This document shows, piece after piece, positions 33,184 to 36,221 of a stretch of DNA of 36,221 nucleotides (the stretch's first letter is position 1; each line of letters begins with the position of its first letter). Location of the stretch: assembly GCF_007830515.1 (NCBI RefSeq), contig NZ_VLKT01000064.1, positions 1 to 36,221 on the forward strand, written 5' to 3'. This DNA is from Mesorhizobium tianshanense (GTDB lineage: Bacteria; Pseudomonadota; Alphaproteobacteria; Rhizobiales; Rhizobiaceae). The notes under the pieces are model-generated. The model was given only the letters and a program-made list of their open reading frames with translations. It did no database searches and was not told where the DNA came from. The position numbers and the translations under genes were made by a program.

Positions 33184-33396
33184 ATGGCGACCGGAACAGT
33201 GAAGTGGTTTAACAGCAGCAAGGGATTTGGATTTATCCAGCCCGACAATGGCGGTCAGGATGTTTTCGTCCACATTTCAGCTGTCGAACGCGCGGGCCTT
33301 TCGACCCTCAATGAAGGCCAGAAGATCAACTATGAAATCGAACAGGACCGCCGCACTGGCAAGTCATCCGCCGGCAGCCTCAGCAAAGCTGGCTGA
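33184..33396 (+). CDS. Cold-shock protein (CspA family)
   Basis: The 70 residues read MATGTVKWFNSSKGFGFIQP, then QDVFVHISAVERAGLSTLNE and the C-terminal end SSAGSLSKAG. RNP1 (KGFGFI) and RNP2 (VFVHI) are both present, as is the usual single-domain length. The protein binds single-stranded RNA and DNA and melts secondary structure, helping translation in cold or stationary phase. AAGGA with 8-base spacing precedes the ATG. The start is firm because the conserved first residues are MATGTVKW. It is probably monocistronic, with a hairpin at 33560-33585 downstream. A rhizobial genome usually has several copies, so the physiological one cannot be named. Confidence 0.95.
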   Translation: MATGTVKWFNSSKGFGFIQPDNGGQDVFVHISAVERAGLSTLNEGQKINYEIEQDRRTGKSSAGSLSKAG

Positions 33397-33559
33397 TTTT
33401 TCGGCTGCGTCCCGCAAGAGCCGGAAGCACGCTGCACGTCCCGGATGGGCTGACCCGCTCGATACGAGTGGACGAGAACATGGCTTGACCGGAGAATCGG
33501 GGCAGCAGATTGCGGCAAGCCGTCGCGAATTCCTGAAACCAGGCTGTCTGCAAAGACAA

Positions 33560-33586
33560 GGCGGGGTAGCTCTCCCCGCCCTTTCA
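33560..33586 (+). terminator. GC-rich hairpin with weak T-run
   Basis: GGCGGGG-TAGCTCT-CCCCGCC gives a 7-bp stem followed by CTTTC. It lies about 165 bases after the cold-shock stop and about 65 bases downstream of the convergent mucR-like gene, so it may serve either transcript. Confidence 0.45.
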
Positions 33587-33648
33587 TGTTCCGCGCAGAT
33601 CATGCCAATGGCAGCAGCGCACTCCAAAACGAATCTCGGTTGCCGAAA

Positions 33649-34113
33649 TTAAGCCGCGACCTTCTTGCGGGTCCGCTTCGCCGGCGCCGGCGTTTCCGGC
33701 TCCTTCGGTTTGCGGCCGAGCCCCATCGTCTTGGCCAATGCCGAGCGCGCTGCGGCGTAGTTCGGCGCGACCATGGGATAATCCGCCGGCAGGCCCCATT
33801 TGGCGCGATATTCGTCCGGCGTCACCCTATAGTGGGTCGACAGATGGCGCTTTAGCGATTTGAACTTCTTCCCATCATCAAGGCAGATGATGTAGTCCGC
33901 TGTCACCGACTTCTTGATCGGGACTGCAGGCTTGACGACCAGCGGCTCTTCTGCGGACACGCTTCCGGCCGTGCCTTTCAGAGCCGCATGCACTTGGCCG
34001 ATCAGAGCAGGGAGATCCCCCACCGGAACCGGATTGTTGGAGATATAGGCTGAGACAACATCGGCGGTGAGCTCGATGAGGGTGTCGATGTTTTTGTCGC
34101 TTTCTTCTATCAT
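33649..34113 (-). CDS. MucR/Ros-family zinc-finger transcriptional regulator
   Basis: The 154 residues start at ATG 34113 (GGAGAGATT just upstream; the longer frame to 34224 is not needed). The N-terminus IDTLIELTADVVSAYISNN and the block DYIICLDDGKKFKSLKRHLSTHYRVTPDEYRAKWGLPADYPMVAPNYA are the MucR/Ros signature. This is an atypical Cys2His2 zinc finger (Cys in IICLDD, His in KRHLSTHY) followed by the DNA-contact region. The C-terminus is basic (GRKPKEPETPAPAKRTRKKVAA). In rhizobia such proteins repress or activate exopolysaccharide, motility and cell-cycle genes by binding AT-rich sites. This copy sits alone, so it may be a plasmid or island paralogue. Its first zinc-binding pair (CxxC) is reduced to one Cys in the visible part, which occurs in some members. 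Confidence 0.88.
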   Translation of the reverse strand: MIEESDKNIDTLIELTADVVSAYISNNPVPVGDLPALIGQVHAALKGTAGSVSAEEPLVVKPAVPIKKSVTADYIICLDDGKKFKSLKRHLSTHYRVTPDEYRAKWGLPADYPMVAPNYAAARSALAKTMGLGRKPKEPETPAPAKRTRKKVAA

Positions 34114-34699
34114 AATCTCTCCGGGCGGCTTGAAAACACAGTCGGCGAAGTGTTGCTTCATAGTGGCGCCTGCCGCTGAACGCAACAATTGTCTCGACAG
34201 GATATCGCGATGCTCATCCAGCATCGAGGTCTATAGCGCCGCATCCCACCGTCATGCACTTTGATCCGCTCGGTGTTGGCTGTCCCGTAACTGGGTCGGA
34301 GTTTGCTTTGATTCTCGATCCCTCCGTTTGAATTTGCAAAATGAAAAAGCCGACGGTGTTTCGCGCCGCTGAAGGCTTCGTACGTCATCGGATACACGGC
34401 TTCGACCTTCTTGGTCTCCATGATGCTTTCCGCCTTGGCATTGTCATGGTGATCGTCGCCACGCCCCAAGGAACCAACCAGGCCGTCAGCGCGAGCAAAT
34501 TGCGATGGCGCCGGCCACGTGTTGGGATCCACGGTCGGAGCGATGGACACAGCCTGGTGGCGGCTTCCGCCATTCGATCGCAGGCCCGATCGAAGTCTGG
34601 CCGTCAGGCCCGGTCCTCTCCCGCCGTTGATCTAGCGCAGGGCATTCACGAACCGCATATCCCACAATGGCTTCCGTGCACAACGCTCGGAGATCATTG
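34114..34699. other. Region without a recognised gene between mucR-like and cytochrome peroxidase genes
   Basis: About 585 bases. A 130-codon minus frame (34158-34550) includes METKKVEAVYPMTYEAFSG, but I recognise no family and see no ribosome site. The divergent promoters of both neighbours should lie here; no clear hexamer pair is seen. Confidence 0.35.
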
Positions 34700-35755
34700 A
34701 TGAAAATGCTATTCACTACGATGGCTGTCGCCTTGCCGGCAGCCACCGCTTTTGCTGCGGAACCGATCCCCGCCGACCTCAGAGAAACGGCACTGGCCAC
34801 TTTCAAGGCTTTGCCATCCACCACGCCGGCAGTCGCCAACAACCCGATCACACCGGAGAAGATCGCCCTCGGCAAGGCACTGTTCTTCGATCCGCGCGTC
34901 TCGGCGTCAGGCGTTTTGTCGTGCAATTCGTGCCACAACTTGGCCACCGGGGGCGACGACAATCTTGAAACCTCGATCGGCCATGGTTGGCAGAAGGGAC
35001 CCCGCAACGCGCCGACGGTACTGAACGCTATCTTCAACATCGCACAGTTCTGGGATGGTCGCGCCGAAGACCTGAAGGCTCAGGCCAAGGGACCGGTCCA
35101 AGCCGGTGTCGAAATGGCCAACACACCGGGTCAAGTTATCGCCACGCTCAAGTCGATGCCGCAATATGTCGATTGGTTCAATGCAGCTTTCACGGGTGGG
35201 GCCGATCGCGTCACCTTCGACAACTTGGCCAAGGCAGTTGAAGCCTTTGAGGCGACATTGGTCACGCCGGCCCCCTTCGATGCCTTCCTCAATGGCGATG
35301 ACGCCGCCATGACTTCCGAACAGAAACAGGGCCTGACGCTTTTCATGAACAAAGGCTGCTCGTCCTGCCATGCCGGTATGAACGTTGGTGGGCAGGACTT
35401 TTACCAATTCGGCCTTATGGAAAAGCCCAGCGCCGACGTCCTACCGGAAAAAGATAAGGGCCGCTTTGCCGTCACCAATACAGCTGACGATTCCTATGTT
35501 TTCCGCGCGGCGCCGCTGCGCAACGTAGCACTCACCGCGCCATACTTTCATTCGGGCAAGGTTTGGGATCTGAAACAGGCCGTGGCCATTATGGGCACCA
35601 CCCAGCTCGGCGAAGAATTGAAGGAAGAAGAAGTCGACCTGCTCGTTGCCTTCCTTAACTCGCTGACCGGAAAGGTACCGGAGGTCGTCTTGCCCATCTT
35701 ACCCGCCGAAACGGCGACAACGCCTCGACCTGCATCGCAGATCTTAGGGAAATAA
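34700..35755 (+). CDS. Di-heme cytochrome c peroxidase (CcpA/MauG family)
   Basis: The 351 residues start at ATG 34700 (GGAG with 7-8 base spacing) with a signal peptide at 1-20 (MKMLFTTMAVALPAATAFAA), so the protein is periplasmic. Two c-type heme sites are visible: CNSCH at 75-79 and CSSCH at 220-224. The sequence between them (GKALFFDPRVSASG, WQKGPRNAPTVLNA, FWDGRAEDLKAQAKGPVQAGVEM) and after them (LRNVALTAPYFHSGKVWDLKQAV) is typical of bacterial cytochrome c peroxidases. These reduce hydrogen peroxide with electrons from a small cytochrome c. The C-terminus carries a Pro/Thr-rich tail (PILPAETATTPRP). Upstream of the ATG, the frame is open a further 11 codons without a site. No operon partner is visible. 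Confidence 0.92.
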   Translation: MKMLFTTMAVALPAATAFAAEPIPADLRETALATFKALPSTTPAVANNPITPEKIALGKALFFDPRVSASGVLSCNSCHNLATGGDDNLETSIGHGWQKGPRNAPTVLNAIFNIAQFWDGRAEDLKAQAKGPVQAGVEMANTPGQVIATLKSMPQYVDWFNAAFTGGADRVTFDNLAKAVEAFEATLVTPAPFDAFLNGDDAAMTSEQKQGLTLFMNKGCSSCHAGMNVGGQDFYQFGLMEKPSADVLPEKDKGRFAVTNTADDSYVFRAAPLRNVALTAPYFHSGKVWDLKQAVAIMGTTQLGEELKEEEVDLLVAFLNSLTGKVPEVVLPILPAETATTPRPASQILGK

Positions 35756-36081
35756 ATGGCCGGAGCTGGCTACGGAAGTCGCAATCAACAATGATTGCGA
35801 CCATCACTGGGAAGAGACGATCGCGACCTCCTTGAGAAGGCAACGCCTTGTATGATCCCAAAGTGCAGACAATGCTTCCGTCGCCAGATCATTGCGATGG
35901 CATCATGCTAGCCGCCTTGATGCACGGCGATGAGGTTTTGGCGGCCTGAAGCGGCGATGTGGCCGCTGTTGGGCGCTTTTCCGCGAGCCGCGTCAGGCGC
36001 CGGCGGTGATCCGTCGTGATGGCAGGTGGGGTTTGCAGGTTGCGGTCGGCGGGTTCGTTTCGGGGCGTCTGCGCCCCATCG
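35756..36081. other. Region without a recognised gene; probable 3' end of an IS1380 element
   Basis: No frame is recognisable. Because an IS1380-type transposase ends at 36082, its right-hand non-coding end and inverted repeat should lie in the rightmost 150 bases, but the other end is outside the window, so the border cannot be fixed. Confidence 0.4.
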
Positions 36082-36221
36082 TTATGTCGCGAGCCGCGGA
36101 ATGCGATCGAGGACGATGCGCAGGATGCGTTGGTCGGGGCAGGATGTCGGCAGGTGCAGGCGGATTTGCGTCTTCATCTCGACCACCCGCGCAGCGATCT
36201 TGATGAGGCGCAAACGCAGCG
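36082..36221 (-). CDS. IS1380-family transposase, C-terminal part (5' end outside window)
   Basis: Reading the minus strand from the window edge in frame with the stop at 36084-36082 gives LRLRLIKIAARVVEMKTQIR followed by LHLPTSCPDQRILRIVLDRI. The KIAARVVExKTxIRxxLPxxCP pattern is the C-terminal end of IS1380-type transposases. Only 45 residues are visible, with no catalytic residues. Together with the IS630 tail at the left edge it shows that this window lies inside a region crowded with mobile elements. Assignment is by motif and fairly safe. Confidence 0.6.
   Translation of the reverse strand, partial: LRLRLIKIAARVVEMKTQIRLHLPTSCPDQRILRIVLDRIPRLAT

Noticed and set aside
1..36221. CRISPR arrays or tandem repeat blocks
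   Set aside because: No regularly spaced repeats of the required length were seen; the only phased repeats are the three short ones at 871-919.

Overview
The window looks like an accessory, mobile-element-rich stretch of an alphaproteobacterial (most likely Rhizobiales, Mesorhizobium-like) genome. I infer this from a MucR/Ros-type regulator, a pair of rhizobial-style M16 peptidases, an alphaproteobacterial htpG tail, high-GC codon use, and ISNCY, IS630 and IS1380 transposases of types common in rhizobia. No chromosomal housekeeping block is present. Both window edges are cut inside insertion-sequence transposases.

Left third (1-10974), anti-phage island. After an IS630 transposase tail and a truncated Fic-family gene with repeated TTGCGCATA-like sites in front of it, a tightly overlapping minus-strand operon runs from 10974 down to 1163: a half-size HsdS-like protein, hsdM, rhuM, a full-length hsdS, two genes I read as a Kiwa-like pair (kwaA membrane protein and kwaB DUF4868-like protein), hsdR, and a YgjP-type metallopeptidase. 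Most junctions overlap by a few bases, so the type I restriction-modification system and the Kiwa-like pair are probably co-expressed.

Middle (10975-20426), scrap yard plus a probable RiPP locus. There is an htpG C-terminal remnant, an outer-membrane beta-barrel gene, HNH-like, integrase-like and TIGR02391-like fragments, then an intact mobile mystery protein A/B pair (XRE regulator plus Fic protein) with a clear promoter. Next, on the plus strand, comes the most interesting item. A small Nif11-like leader peptide (16723-16884) ends at a TGA, and the same reading frame continues into a peptide ending in the Val/Ile-rich run VAAVVIIVVIVVFVAT (stop at 17100). It is followed 51 bases later by a PoyD-like radical SAM peptide epimerase (17152-18666). 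This is the signature of a D-amino-acid-containing peptide natural product with an apparently split precursor. An intact ISNCY element with 16-bp inverted repeats and a 9-bp target duplication sits 79 bases downstream.

Right half (20427-36221), metabolism and stress genes. These are a succinate-semialdehyde-type aldehyde dehydrogenase, two adjacent M16 peptidases (one catalytic, one lacking the zinc motif), and an acyl-CoA ligase next to a three-gene biotin-dependent acyl-CoA carboxylase whose alpha chain is split in two. Then come a cold-shock protein, a MucR-family regulator, a di-heme cytochrome c peroxidase, and the tail of an IS1380-type transposase at the right edge.
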